Shown here: piece after piece, positions 23,109 to 32,085 of the stretch
How the letters are laid out: every line of letters starts with the position of its first letter
Position numbering within the stretch: position 1 is the stretch's first letter
Source of the DNA: Bradyrhizobium ivorense
GTDB taxonomy: Bacteria > Pseudomonadota > Alphaproteobacteria > Rhizobiales > Xanthobacteraceae
NCBI RefSeq assembly: GCF_900696085.1
Contig: NZ_CAADFC020000029.1
Coordinates: forward strand, 62,001 to 126,000
Reading direction: 5' to 3'
DNA: 64,000 nucleotides
The notes under the pieces: model-generated
What the model saw: the letters and a program-made list of their open reading frames with translations, nothing else
Database searches by the model: none
Told to the model about the DNA's origin: nothing
Translations under genes and position numbers: made by a program

Positions 23109-24491
23109 ATGTCAGAGCAGCATGAAAATCCCGGCGCCGTGCGCCGCAGGCTGAAGCGGCGAAACTGGTCGCTGCTGATCCTTGCGGTCGGCATCTTCGT
23201 GTTCGGCCTCGCCGCCGGCGCGCTGTACTACGCGCTGCGTCCTGTGACGCTGCAGGTCGCGGTCGGCCCGACCGGCAGCGACGACGTAAAGCTGATGCAG
23301 GCCTTCGCACAGACGTTTGCGCGCGACGGCAGCGCGGTGCGGCTGAAGCCGGTGATGACGGCGGGCTCCGCCGAGAGCATCGCGCTGTTTGCCGCCAACA
23401 AAGTCGATCTCGCGGTCGCGCGCGGCGATCTCAATCTGCCGGCGAACGCCGAGTCGGTCGCGATCCTGCGCAAGAACGTCGTGGTGCTGTGGGCGCCGTC
23501 GGGCACGAAGGGCGCGCGGCGCTCGGCAGCGCGGATCAAGAGCATCGACGATCTCGCCGGCCGCAAGGTCGGCGTGATCGGCAGCACGCAGGCCAATGTC
23601 ACGCTGCTGCGCGTGATCCTGACCGAGTCCGGCGTCAACCCCGACAAGGTCGCGGTCGCCCAGTTCTCGACCAAGCAGATCGCCGATCTGGCGCGCGATC
23701 CCTCGCTCGACGCCTACATGGCGGTCGGCCCGCTCGACAGCAAGATCACCACCGACGCGATCTCGGCAACCGCGACGGCGCGCGGCGAGCCGCGCTTCCT
23801 GCCGGTCGAGGTCTCGGAGGCGATCGCGCAGAAACATCCGCTCTACGAATCCGAGGAGATCCTCGGCAGCATCTTCTCGTCGTCGCCGGCGCGGCCGGAG
23901 GACAAGGTCGAGACCGTCAGCGTCAACCATCTTTTGATCGCCCAGCATGCGCTGAACGATGCCACCGTCGGCGCGCTGGCCCGGCAATTGTTCGCGCTGC
24001 GCCTGCAGGTCGCCCATGACGCGCCGGCGGCCTCCAAGATCGAGAAGCCCGACACCGACAAGGACGCTGCGCTGCCGGCGCATCAGGGCGCTGCCGCCTA
24101 TATCGACGGCACCGAGCGCACCTTCCTGGAAAAATACTCCGACTATCTCTGGGCCGGAATCCTGCTGATCTCCGGCCTCGGCTCCGCCGGTGCCTGGCTG
24201 CGTCACTACATGAAGCGCAACGAGCGCGAGCAGTACATCACCCATCGCGACAATCTGCTGGCGCTGATCACGCGGGTGCGCAGCGCCGAGACGCCGGAGC
24301 AGCTCGAGGCGATGATGAGCGACGCCGACGATCTCCTGCGCGAGGCGCTCGACTGCTACGACGACGGCGCGATCGAGGAAGGCGATCTCTCGGTGATCGC
24401 GCTGACGCTGGAGCAATTCCATCACGCCATCGCCGATCGCCGCGCCGTGATCGGCGGCGACCGCCCCGGCCTGCCGCGGCTACGCGCCTAG
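23109..24491 (+). CDS. Membrane-tethered TAXI-family solute-binding protein
   Basis: A 460-residue protein with a TRAP-associated extracytoplasmic immunogenic (TAXI) domain between two membrane helices. Helix one is residues about 20-42; the TAXI domain begins with VTLQVAVGPTGSDDVKLMQA and includes AGRKVGVIGSTQANVTL; helix two is about 346-366. After it comes a cytosolic tail of about 90 residues with charged helices. Normal TAXI proteins are secreted and work with TRAP membrane subunits; no such genes are adjacent. The double anchoring and tail suggest a sensing or scaffold role, but this is inference. The start at 23109 is the first ATG that gives a short cytosolic N-terminus. Confidence 0.8.
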   Translation: MSEQHENPGAVRRRLKRRNWSLLILAVGIFVFGLAAGALYYALRPVTLQVAVGPTGSDDVKLMQAFAQTFARDGSAVRLKPVMTAGSAESIALFAANKVDLAVARGDLNLPANAESVAILRKNVVVLWAPSGTKGARRSAARIKSIDDLAGRKVGVIGSTQANVTLLRVILTESGVNPDKVAVAQFSTKQIADLARDPSLDAYMAVGPLDSKITTDAISATATARGEPRFLPVEVSEAIAQKHPLYESEEILGSIFSSSPARPEDKVETVSVNHLLIAQHALNDATVGALARQLFALRLQVAHDAPAASKIEKPDTDKDAALPAHQGAAAYIDGTERTFLEKYSDYLWAGILLISGLGSAGAWLRHYMKRNEREQYITHRDNLLALITRVRSAETPEQLEAMMSDADDLLREALDCYDDGAIEEGDLSVIALTLEQFHHAIADRRAVIGGDRPGLPRLRA

Positions 24492-24798
24492 CGCTCGCCT
24501 ATAATTTCGGGATAATGGAATAATACCGGTGAGTTGCCCGACGTGTCAAGGCCGTATCGCCGGTCGGCCGTCGGCTACTTTGCATGGGGTTGTTTTTCGG
24601 CATTTTGGCAGCCCCCCGCGACGGCCCGCAAGTGGGGTGAGAGAGAGCGCAGTTCCGACGTGGTTGCCGTTTGACCTGATCTCAACAACACCGCGCGGAA
24701 TTGCTCCGAGAGCAATGTGCTCCGAGAGCAATATAAAAGTTGCGCGCGCATGCACGCGATACCATGTTGCTCATCATCGCAACGCATCGCGCAGCACC
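24492..24798. other. Gap holding dispersed repeat sequences
   Basis: About 307 bases without a gene. It includes the 35-base repeat at 24516-24550, then GGCTACTTTGCATGGGGTTG and a T-rich segment that also look like Bradyrhizobium intergenic repeat sequence. No RNA gene is evident. The promoter of the transporter gene must lie near its right end. Confidence 0.5.
24516..24550 (-). repeat. 35-base dispersed repeat, copy 1
   Basis: The minus-strand sequence, beginning CTTGACACGTCGGGCAACTC and ending ATTATTCCA, is identical over 35 bases to the plus strand at 60490-60524. Similarity continues for about 15 more bases with a few mismatches. This copy is not next to an insertion sequence. Confidence 0.85.
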
Positions 24799-25581
24799 AT
24801 GACCGCCTCCGCCATCGCAGAACTGCCCGGGCCATACGTGCTCGCGGTTGCGTTCGCCGGCGTGTTCCTGATCGCCTTCATGAAGGGCGCGTTCGGCGGC
24901 GGCTTTGCCATCGTCGGCATCCCGCTGCTCTCGCTGGCGATGGATCCGATCGCCGCCGGCGCGCTGCTGGCGCCGCTGTTCGTCGTCATGGACATCACGG
25001 CGCTGCGCTTCTGGCGGCCGAGCACCTGGTCGCGCGCCGACCTCGCGATGCTGCTGCCGGCGCTCATCGTCGGCATCGGCCTCGGCTATTTCGTGCTGCG
25101 CGATCTCGACCGCCACGCGGTGGAGATCGTGATGGGTGTCGTCACGCTGGCGTTCGCCGCGACCTGGTTTCTCGGCGGCGGCGAGATCAAGCCGCGACCG
25201 CGCTCGACCATCAAGGCTTCGCTGGCCGGGCTCGGCTCGGGCGTCACCACGATGGTCGCGCATTCCGGCGGACCGCCGCTGGCGATGTACCTGCTGCCGC
25301 TCGGCATGCCGAAGGCGCTCTACGCCGGCACCACCAGCCTGTTCTTCACGGTCGGCAACCTCTTGAAGGCGGGCCCGTGGCTGGTGCTCGCGACGCCCTC
25401 GCGCAGCCTGTGGATGCTGATGGCGCTGTGCGTACCGGCGGTGCCCGCCGGGGTCTGGGCCGGCTGCCGGCTGCACGAGCGCCTCGACCAGCGCGCGTTG
25501 TACCGCGCCTGCTACGCCATTCTGGTCGTCACCGCGGCCAAGCTGCTGTGGGATGGCCTCGCTGGATACATCCGGTTCTGA
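24799..25581 (+). CDS. TauE/SafE-family sulfite or organic anion exporter
   Basis: A 260-residue inner-membrane protein with about eight helices, in the TauE/SafE fold. Two characteristic glycine-rich helices are visible: FMKGAFGGGFAIVGIPLLSL (about 31-50) and the repeat version LAGLGSGVTTMVAHSGGPPL. The family exports sulfite, sulfoacetate or other small anions and sulfur compounds. The ATG at 24799 starts the first helix. Nothing nearby gives the substrate, and the two flanking genes are unrelated. Confidence 0.85.
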   Translation: MTASAIAELPGPYVLAVAFAGVFLIAFMKGAFGGGFAIVGIPLLSLAMDPIAAGALLAPLFVVMDITALRFWRPSTWSRADLAMLLPALIVGIGLGYFVLRDLDRHAVEIVMGVVTLAFAATWFLGGGEIKPRPRSTIKASLAGLGSGVTTMVAHSGGPPLAMYLLPLGMPKALYAGTTSLFFTVGNLLKAGPWLVLATPSRSLWMLMALCVPAVPAGVWAGCRLHERLDQRALYRACYAILVVTAAKLLWDGLAGYIRF

Positions 25582-25617
25582 GCACCGCAGCCGATCCCGG
25601 CTGTGCTTCGGATGCCG

Positions 25618-26819
25618 TCAGGGAGCCGCGGATCGCCTGCCGGCGACGCCGCCGGCCGCAGCGCCGAGTGGCCCGTCATCGGCCGCGAGCCGTCGCGGCG
25701 CCACGAACGAGAAGCCGCTGCGCAGCTTCAGCACCGGCTTTTCGATCCAGTGCCAGGAGAACGCCGCGAACAGCGTGATCAGCACGAAGCATATCCAGAA
25801 CTGCGCGAGCAACGATGTGCTCGGCAGCAGTGTCTTCACCACCTGCTGCAGCGGAAATCCATAGAGATACATCCCGCAGGAATAGTCGCCCCTTGAAAAC
25901 ACCGGCAGGCGGGGCAGCTTCGAGACGCCAAGGTATGCGGTGATGTAGACCAGCGCCGGGCAGAGGGTGGCGTTGAGGACAGGCTGGGTCAGCCAGTCGA
26001 CCGGCCCGATGATCGCGACGGCGAGGCAGAGCAGGCAGCAGGCGGCGAGAATGCGCCAGTCGTAGGGGATGCGGTACCGGTAGGGGTAGATCGCGACCCC
26101 GAGGATGAAGGCGACCAGCAGTTTTGAGCCGCGCCCGAGGAAGATCGCCGTGCTGAAGATCTTGTCGTGCAGCGAGGCGGTGACACCGGGGGTCAGCTGC
26201 GGCGGAAGCGCGGCGTGCCCGGTGAGATCAAGCACGAGACCGATGCCGACGAGCGCGATCGCACCGAACAGGATCAGCGCCGGCTGCGCAACAGTCCGCA
26301 GGAGATCACGGCCATCATCAGCACGTAGCACATGTATTCGAACGGGATGGTCCAGAGCGAGCTGTTGACCTCCGGTGCGGGATTGCCGCTGAACACGCCG
26401 GGCAGCATGTAGTCGACCAGGCCGGCAATGTTGCCGAAGTACCGGTAGGTCCCGTAGCTGGTGAAATACTCCGACAGCGGCAGCGAGGTGAAGATCGGTC
26501 CGAGGATCAGCGCCGACAGCACGATCTCCACGGCGAGCGCGGGAATGATCCGCAAGCCGCGATTGATGACGAATTCCTTCAGGCTCAAGCGCAGGCCGCT
26601 TGCCGCGACCAGAAATCCGCCGAGCACAAAGAACACCACCAGGGCGGCATAGTGCGGAAAAAACACGTACCACGGCTCTGGGCCGTTAAGACGTCCCATC
26701 GCGATATAGGGCGCATGGGCGGCGACGACGGAAACCGCGAGCGAAATGCGGAGAAAGTCGAAGCCCGGACCGAACCCCTTCTGTCGATCCAGCATGTTGC
26801 CGATCGATTGCCGTGACAT
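25618..26819 (-). pseudogene. Acyltransferase 3 family membrane protein, frameshifted
   Basis: An acyltransferase-3 (OafA/NodX-like) gene that would modify a surface carbohydrate or lipid. Residues from 26819 read FDFLRISLAVSVVAAHAPYI, then FFVLGGFLVAASGL and NSSLWTIPFEYMCYVLMM, which are family features, but this frame stops at 26274. The rest (ALILFGAIALVGIGLVLDLT, then FSRGDYSCGMYLYGFPLQQV and FSWHWIEKPVLKLR) continues in another frame down to 25618. One base lost near 26275-26290 explains both halves. Together they give about 395 residues, a normal length. It could be a real mutation or a sequencing error. Confidence 0.75.
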
Positions 26820-27069
26820 CATTTCCTCTCAACCGAGAAACAATGCGCTGGACAGCAAGGGGCGTGCCAAGGACTTCTGTCCTGTGCCGGGACACTTCCG
26901 GATCAACCCTGGATTAACTGTCCCACGAAACACGCACGAAACAATTCCCTAACGCCACGAAACCATTTTGGCAATTTCGTGCAAACGTCCGGAAACGCCC
27001 ACCCTGTACTGGTTTGACCCAACGACGCGCCGAACCGGCGCGCAAGGGCGCAAACAACAGGGGTCGACA

Positions 27070-27759
27070 ATGTTCAATTCCAGCAAGCTGAACTCGCGTC
27101 TCGCTGCCGCCGCCTTCGGTGCGCTGGCGATCGGCGCCGTGGCATTCTCCAATTCCGCCGCGGCCGCGCCGCTGCCGATGTTCCCGTTCCTGCTGACGCC
27201 GCCGACCGAGACCGCGCCGCCGCCGGTGCAGTCGATGCCGCAGGCGCAGGACGATGAGGGGTCGTTCCAGCTGCCCGCCCGCCTCCGCCGCCAGGTCGTC
27301 GCCTATCCGACCCGCGAGGCGCCCGGCACCATCATCATCGACACCCCGCACACCTATCTCTACCTCGTGCTCGGCAACGGCCAGGCGATGCGCTACGGCA
27401 TCGGCATCGGCCGCGACGGCTTCACCTGGTCGGGCACCCAGACCATCACCAAGAAGGCGGAGTGGCCGGACTGGACCCCGCCGCCGGAAATGATCGCCCG
27501 CCAGCCCTATTTGCCGCGCCACATGGCCGGCGGCCCCGGCAACCCGCTCGGCGCCCGCGCCATGTATCTCGGCGGCACCATCTACCGCATCCACGGCACC
27601 AACATGCCGGAGACCATCGGCACCCGCGTCTCCTCGGGATGCCTGCGCCTGACCAATGAAGACGTTACCGATCTCTATTCGCGGGTCAGCGTCGGCACCA
27701 AGGTGATCGTGCTGCCGATGACTGACCGCCGCGCGGATCTCGGCGCGACCATCCGCTAG
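27070..27759 (+). CDS. L,D-transpeptidase (YkuD domain)
   Basis: A 229-residue exported enzyme that would form 3-3 peptidoglycan cross-links or attach proteins to peptidoglycan. The signal peptide is residues 1-33. The YkuD domain includes GTIIIDTPHTYLYLVLGNGQ, then YRIHGTNMPETIGTRVSSGC and LRLTNEDVTDLY, with His in YRIHG and the catalytic Cys191 in SSGCLRL. This is the standard HG...SxGC(I/L)R motif. Alphaproteobacteria rely on many such enzymes. A hairpin follows the stop by about 20 bases. Confidence 0.93.
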   Translation: MFNSSKLNSRLAAAAFGALAIGAVAFSNSAAAAPLPMFPFLLTPPTETAPPPVQSMPQAQDDEGSFQLPARLRRQVVAYPTREAPGTIIIDTPHTYLYLVLGNGQAMRYGIGIGRDGFTWSGTQTITKKAEWPDWTPPPEMIARQPYLPRHMAGGPGNPLGARAMYLGGTIYRIHGTNMPETIGTRVSSGCLRLTNEDVTDLYSRVSVGTKVIVLPMTDRRADLGATIR

Positions 27760-27781
27760 GCCGGACACATTCGTTCATCGA

Positions 27782-27812
27782 CAACGGCTCCGGCTCCCCG
27801 CCGGGGCCGTTG
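27782..27812 (+). terminator. Hairpin terminator after L,D-transpeptidase gene
   Basis: CAACGGC and GCCGTTG form the outer stem and CCGGC/GCCGG the inner part of a strong hairpin 22 bases after the stop codon. A run of T residues is lacking. Confidence 0.6.
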
Positions 27813-27946
27813 TCGCGTCCGTTAACTGTGCGCCGCGATTTGGCGGCAGCCGCCCAACTCCGCCCCCGAACCAGCTTGATCCGGCCACACTGGCGCCCTC
27901 GTCGGCAGGCCTGTACAACCGCGTCGAGTTCATTTCATCCGGGGAA

Positions 27947-29518
27947 ATGATGCGTCTGCCGATGCGTCCATGGACGATCCTGATCGCCGTCGTGGTGGTC
28001 GCGGTGTCGTTCCTGATCAGCCTGAAGGCCATGGACTGGTTTGCGCCGCGCGCCACGGTGCAGCAGCCCAAGCTCGTGGAGGTGCCGCCACTGCCGACGG
28101 CGCCGCGCTCCTCGACGATCGTGGCGCAGGTCTCGGTCGCGCTGTCGGCGATCCGCGATGCCGCCGAACGCGGTGCGCCGAAGACGTTTGGCGGCAAGGC
28201 ACCCAATCCGGCGACGCAGATCCTGCAGAACGCCGATATCAACTGGACTGCCGGGCGCGGCCCGATCGCGCTGACCGGCGCCCAGGATGTGCTGACGCTG
28301 TCGACCCCGATCGACGGATCGCTCAAGGTCACCGGCTCGCTGTCGGCAAAGGCGAACGGGGCGGTCAACGACGCGCTCGGCAGCCTGCTCGGCGCCAACG
28401 TCGCCAAGCAGATCGGCGCGGTGAACATCAAGAACGTCAACGCCAATGCCGAGATCAAGGGCAACGTCACCCTCACATCGCGGCCGAAGCTCGGCGCCTC
28501 CTGGCGGATCGAGCCCAACCTGCAGGCGCAGGTCAATCTCGGCGACACCAGCCTGACCGCCGCCGGCGTCCGCATCAGCGTGCCCAACCAGGTCAAGCCG
28601 GTGATCGACAAGACGGTCGCCGATCAGATCGCGGCCGTCGAGGCCAAGCTGCAGAACAACCCGGCGTTCCAGAACAGCGCGCGCGCGCAATGGGTCAAGG
28701 CCTGCCGCTCGATCCCGCTGCAGGGCACTGGCGGCACCTCGTCGATGCCGCCGATGTGGCTCGAGCTGCGGCCGACCCGCGCGATCGCGGCGCAGCCCAA
28801 GGTCGATGCGTCATCGATGATCCTCACCATGGGGATCGAGGCCGAGACCAGGATCACCGAGACCCAGACCAATCCGAGCTGCCCGTTCCCCGACAAACTC
28901 TCGATCGTGCCGCCGATGCCGGGCAGCGTCGCAATCGGCCTGCCGGTCGACATGTCCTTCACCACACTGACCCAGCTCGTCGAGGCGCAGCTCAAGGGCA
29001 AGACCTTTCCCGAGGACGGCTCAGGTCCGGTCGACGTGACTGTCAAGCGTGCGAGCATCGCCGCCTCCGGCGACCGCCTTCTGATCTCGCTGCTGGTGCA
29101 GGCCAAGGAGAAGGCCAGTTGGTTCGGCCTCGGCGCCGAGGCGACCGTGCACATCTGGGGCCGCCCGCGGCTGGATCAGGAGGCGCAGACGCTGCGGCTG
29201 AACGATGTCGAGCTGGCGGTGGAATCCGAGGCCGCATTCGGCCTGCTCGGCGCCGCCGCGCGTGCGGCGATCCCGCGCGTGCAGCAGGCGCTGGCCGACC
29301 GGATGATCGTCGACCTCAGGCCGTTCGCGAGCAATGCGCAGCGCAAGATCGCCGCCGCCATCGCCGACCTGCAGAAGAACGAAGAGGGCCTCCGCGTCGA
29401 CGCCGAGGTCACCAGCATCCGCCTCGCCGGCATCGCCTTCGATGCGAAGACCTTGCGGGTGATCGTGGAAACCGACGGCACCATCAAGGCCGCGATCACC
29501 GCGCTGCCGGCGCTGTAA
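27947..29518 (+). CDS. DUF4403 family protein
   Basis: A 523-residue protein with an N-terminal membrane helix (WTILIAVVVVAVSFLISL, about 9-26) and a long soluble part that matches DUF4403. Features: an N-terminal ELxxPP-like element (LVEVPPLPTAPRSS), a central SARAQWVKACRSIPL, then WLELRPTRAIAAQPKVD and a C-terminal IVDLRPFASNAQRKIA. DUF4403 proteins appear to have tubular lipid-binding (BPI-like) folds and are associated with the envelope. It lies between an L,D-transpeptidase and an ABC binding protein. The function is unknown. An alternative start is 6 codons later. Confidence 0.8.
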   Translation: MMRLPMRPWTILIAVVVVAVSFLISLKAMDWFAPRATVQQPKLVEVPPLPTAPRSSTIVAQVSVALSAIRDAAERGAPKTFGGKAPNPATQILQNADINWTAGRGPIALTGAQDVLTLSTPIDGSLKVTGSLSAKANGAVNDALGSLLGANVAKQIGAVNIKNVNANAEIKGNVTLTSRPKLGASWRIEPNLQAQVNLGDTSLTAAGVRISVPNQVKPVIDKTVADQIAAVEAKLQNNPAFQNSARAQWVKACRSIPLQGTGGTSSMPPMWLELRPTRAIAAQPKVDASSMILTMGIEAETRITETQTNPSCPFPDKLSIVPPMPGSVAIGLPVDMSFTTLTQLVEAQLKGKTFPEDGSGPVDVTVKRASIAASGDRLLISLLVQAKEKASWFGLGAEATVHIWGRPRLDQEAQTLRLNDVELAVESEAAFGLLGAAARAAIPRVQQALADRMIVDLRPFASNAQRKIAAAIADLQKNEEGLRVDAEVTSIRLAGIAFDAKTLRVIVETDGTIKAAITALPAL

Positions 29519-29646
29519 GCGGCGGAACCGCCCCTCCCCGCATACCGTTGTCTGCCCACAAAGTCGGCTTTGCGACACCTTGCCGCACCGGATAGAACGG
29601 CGCCGTGGACAGCAACCCTCAACGAAAAGTCAGGGAGAGAACAACC

Positions 29647-30858
29647 ATGAAATCGCTCTTGGCCGCAGCTGCGGCCGGCCTCGCGCTCGCGGCCTCCGGC
29701 ACCGCGGCCAACGCCCAGATCTCCGACAATGTCGTCAAGATCGGCGTGCTCACCGACATGTCGAGCCTTTATGCGGACGCCACCGGCAAGGGTTCGGTTG
29801 CCGCCGTCGAGATGGCAGTCGCCGATTACGGCGGCAAGGTGAAGGGCGTGCCGGTCCAGGTGGTCTCGGCCGATCACCAGAACAAGCCCGACGTCGGCAT
29901 CAACATCGCGCGCAACTGGTACGACAACGACAAGGTCGATGCGATCCTCGACGTCCCCACCTCCTCGGTCGCGCTGCCGATCTCGGCGCTGACCCGCGAG
30001 AAGAACAAGATCAACATCAATTCCGGCGGCGGCTCCTCCGACATCACCGGCACCGCCTGCTCGCCCAACACGGTGCACTGGACCTACGACACCTATGCGC
30101 TGTCGAACGTTGCCGGCAAGGCGATGGTCAAGCGCGGCGAGGACACCTGGTTCTTCGTCACCGCCGACTACGCCTTCGGCATGGCGCTGGAGCGCGACGC
30201 CGCCAATGTCGTCAAGGAGAGCGGCGGCAAGGTGCTCGGCGACGTGCGGCATCCGCTGAACTCGTCGGATTTCTCGTCGTTCCTGCTGCAGGCGCAGGCG
30301 TCGAAGGCCAAGGTCGTGGCGCTGGCCAACGCCGGCGGCGACACCACCAACGCGCTGAAGCAGGCCTCCGAGTTCGGCCTCGTGCAGGGCGGCCAGAAGA
30401 TGATCGCGCTGCTGCAGGAGATCACCGACACCCACTCGCTCGGCATCAAGGCGACACAGGGCCTGATCGTCACCGACGCCTTCTACTGGGACATGAACGA
30501 CGAGACTCGCGCCTTCTCGAAACGCTTCAACGAGAAGGTCGGCCACATGCCGACCATGATCCAGGCCGGGCTCTATTCGGCGACCATGCATTACCTGAAG
30601 GCGATCGAGGCCATTGGCACCGACGAAGCGCCGAAGGTGATGGTGCAGATGCGCGACACGCCGATCAACGACTTCTTCGCCAAGAACGGCCATATCCGGA
30701 TCGACGGCCGCATGGTGCACGACATGTATTTGTTCGAGGTCAAGAAGCCGGAAGAGTCCAAGGGCGAATGGGACCTCTACAGGCTGATCGCCACCGTGCC
30801 CGGCGACGAGGCGTTCCGTCCGCTCGACAAGGGCGGCTGCCCGTTGGTGAAGCCGTAG
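29647..30858 (+). CDS. Periplasmic ABC substrate-binding protein (branched-chain amino acid/urea type)
   Basis: A 403-residue secreted binding protein of the Leu/Ile/Val-binding family. The signal peptide is residues 1-24 (ending ANA). The domain opens VVKIGVLTDMSSLYADATGK and includes HPLNSSDFSSFLLQAQAS and QAGLYSATMHYLKAIEAIG. In Bradyrhizobium many orphan members bind aromatic acids, amides or amino acids; the matching membrane and ATP-binding genes are not in this window. GGGAGAGAACAACC precedes the ATG. A hairpin follows closely. Confidence 0.9.
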   Translation: MKSLLAAAAAGLALAASGTAANAQISDNVVKIGVLTDMSSLYADATGKGSVAAVEMAVADYGGKVKGVPVQVVSADHQNKPDVGINIARNWYDNDKVDAILDVPTSSVALPISALTREKNKININSGGGSSDITGTACSPNTVHWTYDTYALSNVAGKAMVKRGEDTWFFVTADYAFGMALERDAANVVKESGGKVLGDVRHPLNSSDFSSFLLQAQASKAKVVALANAGGDTTNALKQASEFGLVQGGQKMIALLQEITDTHSLGIKATQGLIVTDAFYWDMNDETRAFSKRFNEKVGHMPTMIQAGLYSATMHYLKAIEAIGTDEAPKVMVQMRDTPINDFFAKNGHIRIDGRMVHDMYLFEVKKPEESKGEWDLYRLIATVPGDEAFRPLDKGGCPLVKP

Positions 30859-30871
30859 CCGTCGTTGCTGT

Positions 30872-30906
30872 GTAGGGTGGGCACGCTTTCGCTTTGCCCA
30901 CCCTAC
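30872..30906. terminator. Perfect 12-bp hairpin after ABC binding protein
   Basis: GTAGGGTGGGCA and TGCCCACCCTAC are complementary, with 11 bases between, 14 bases after the stop codon. It is a dispersed palindrome of the genome and can act as a bidirectional terminator between the binding-protein gene and dodecin. Confidence 0.65.
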
Positions 30907-30911
30907 CGTTC

Positions 30912-30948
30912 CGTAGCCCGGATGCAGCGAAACGCAATCCGGGCTACG
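30912..30948. repeat. GTAGCCCGGAT palindromic repeat
   Basis: CGTAGCCCGGAT and ATCCGGGCTACG flank a 13-base loop; this is the most compact copy in the window of a family also seen at 49677-49764, 49081-49147 and 46149-46247. Confidence 0.75.
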
Positions 30949-30966
30949 AGCTACGGTTGCGTGCGC

Positions 30967-31182
30967 TCACGAACCTTCGAACTTGAACGAAACTTTCAAC
31001 TTGGCGCGGTAGGCTTCGACCTTGCCGGCGGCGTCCAGCTGCAGGTCGAGCTCGACGACCTCGGCAACGCGCAAATCGCGCAGGGTCTCTCCGGCCCTGC
31101 TGACCGCTGCTGCGGCCGCCTTTTCCCAGGAGTCCTTGCTGGTCCCGATCAGCTCGATAACCTTGTAGACGCTCTCAGCCAT
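30967..31182 (-). CDS. Dodecin (flavin-binding protein)
   Basis: A 71-residue protein matching the dodecin family: MAESVYKVIELIGTSKDSWE, then AAAAAVSRAGETLRDLRVAE and VEAYRAKLKVSFKFEG. Dodecins form hollow dodecamers that bind and store flavins such as riboflavin or FMN, and in some species CoA. The whole chain is a single beta-alpha-beta-beta unit, and the length is normal. The ATG has GGGAGGACGAC upstream. Confidence 0.93.
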   Translation of the reverse strand: MAESVYKVIELIGTSKDSWEKAAAAAVSRAGETLRDLRVAEVVELDLQLDAAGKVEAYRAKLKVSFKFEGS

Positions 31183-31357
31183 GTCGTCCTCCCTTTGCTG
31201 TCAGGCAGGAGGCGAGTGCTCCCGCCGCGATCAGCCTAACATCGGGACATCAGGGCTAACAGGATGCGCCGCACCATTCCGAGTGTGGCGTAGCCCGGAT
31301 GGGCTACGCGCTTCGAAATGCGGCGGGCAATCGCTTGCCCGCCGAGCAGTTTGACGA

Positions 31358-31645
31358 TTAGCGGCCGCGGTGATGGTGGCTGTAGTGCGGCACTTCGGCG
31401 ATGCCAACGCCGCTCTCCTCGGCCTGCAGACGCTGCAGCACCTGCGGCGGCAGCAGAACCAGCTTGGCTGCCGGCGTCGGCGCACCGCCATTGAGCACGT
31501 CCCGATAGGGATACATCGCCTGATACGCGGCCGGCTCGGAGATCGCCGCCTGGGCTGACGCCGCCGTGACGGTGATGGCCGACAGCGCCGCAGCCAGCGC
31601 GATGGCTTTGAACGTCTTTGCGACGTGGGAAATCCTGGTGGTCAT
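31358..31645 (-). CDS. Small exported hypothetical protein with His-rich end
   Basis: A 95-residue protein with a signal peptide (cleavage near ASAQA, about residue 32). The mature 60 residues include AYQAMYPYRDVLNGGAPTPA, a short Leu/Pro/Gln stretch, and the ending PHYSHHHRGR, which might bind metal. I recognise similar short proteins in related genomes but know no function. It is transcribed away from the operator-bearing region at 31667. Confidence 0.65.
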   Translation of the reverse strand: MTTRISHVAKTFKAIALAAALSAITVTAASAQAAISEPAAYQAMYPYRDVLNGGAPTPAAKLVLLPPQVLQRLQAEESGVGIAEVPHYSHHHRGR

Positions 31646-32085
31646 GGTAACGCTCCGGCGATTTTCATCGCATACGATTAACTCGGTTACGCTTGATAGA
31701 TGCCCCCGAGCGGCAGGATTTCAAGCGTTCCGATTAAATCGGATACGATTTATAAGCGTCCATGGCTTCAAATAATCGTGTCGGCGCAACGCCGTTGAGC
31801 AATTTGCAGGGCTGGCCTGACGGCGCGGCAGAACTCGCAAGGTTGAAGGCGCCGCCTGCCCGTCGCGATCACGCCCGCGCGAGCGAGGCGGCATCAGACT
31901 CCGCGATATCTCGTTTTGAGATGGCGCCATCTCAACAATTCATTATTCGCCGAACGCCCCGCCCGATAAGGCGTGTCATCCGCCTTTGGTTCAGCGATCT
32001 GTCTGCCGCTGAAGACCGCGACGCTCGAACCATCGAGACGGCGAACGATACGCCATGTGCGAACAACAACGACACGGGAGCGAGA
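31646..32085. other. Gap before MFS gene with operator-like sites
   Basis: About 440 bases between divergent genes. The left part is AT-rich and holds two ATCGNATACGAT sites, given separately. An upstream in-frame ATG at 31762 could extend the transporter by 108 codons, but that stretch has poor coding character and no membrane features, so I leave it as leader. Confidence 0.5.
31667..31749 (+). promoter_or_regulatory. Two ATCGNATACGAT operator-like sites
   Basis: ATCGCATACGAT at 31667-31678 and ATCGGATACGAT at 31738-31749. Each is an imperfect palindrome (ATCG..CGAT), and they are 71 bases apart, close to seven helical turns. GntR-family regulators of sugar-acid genes bind sites of this kind. 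They lie ahead of the MFS/enolase pair. Confidence 0.5.

Noticed and set aside
29176-30720. A 514-codon minus-strand frame opposite DUF4403 and the ABC binding protein
   Set aside because: Arg/Ala/Gly shadow of two real plus-strand genes.
31762-32085. N-terminal extension of the MFS transporter
   Set aside because: The 108 extra residues are polar and lack features; the usual MFS start is at 32086.
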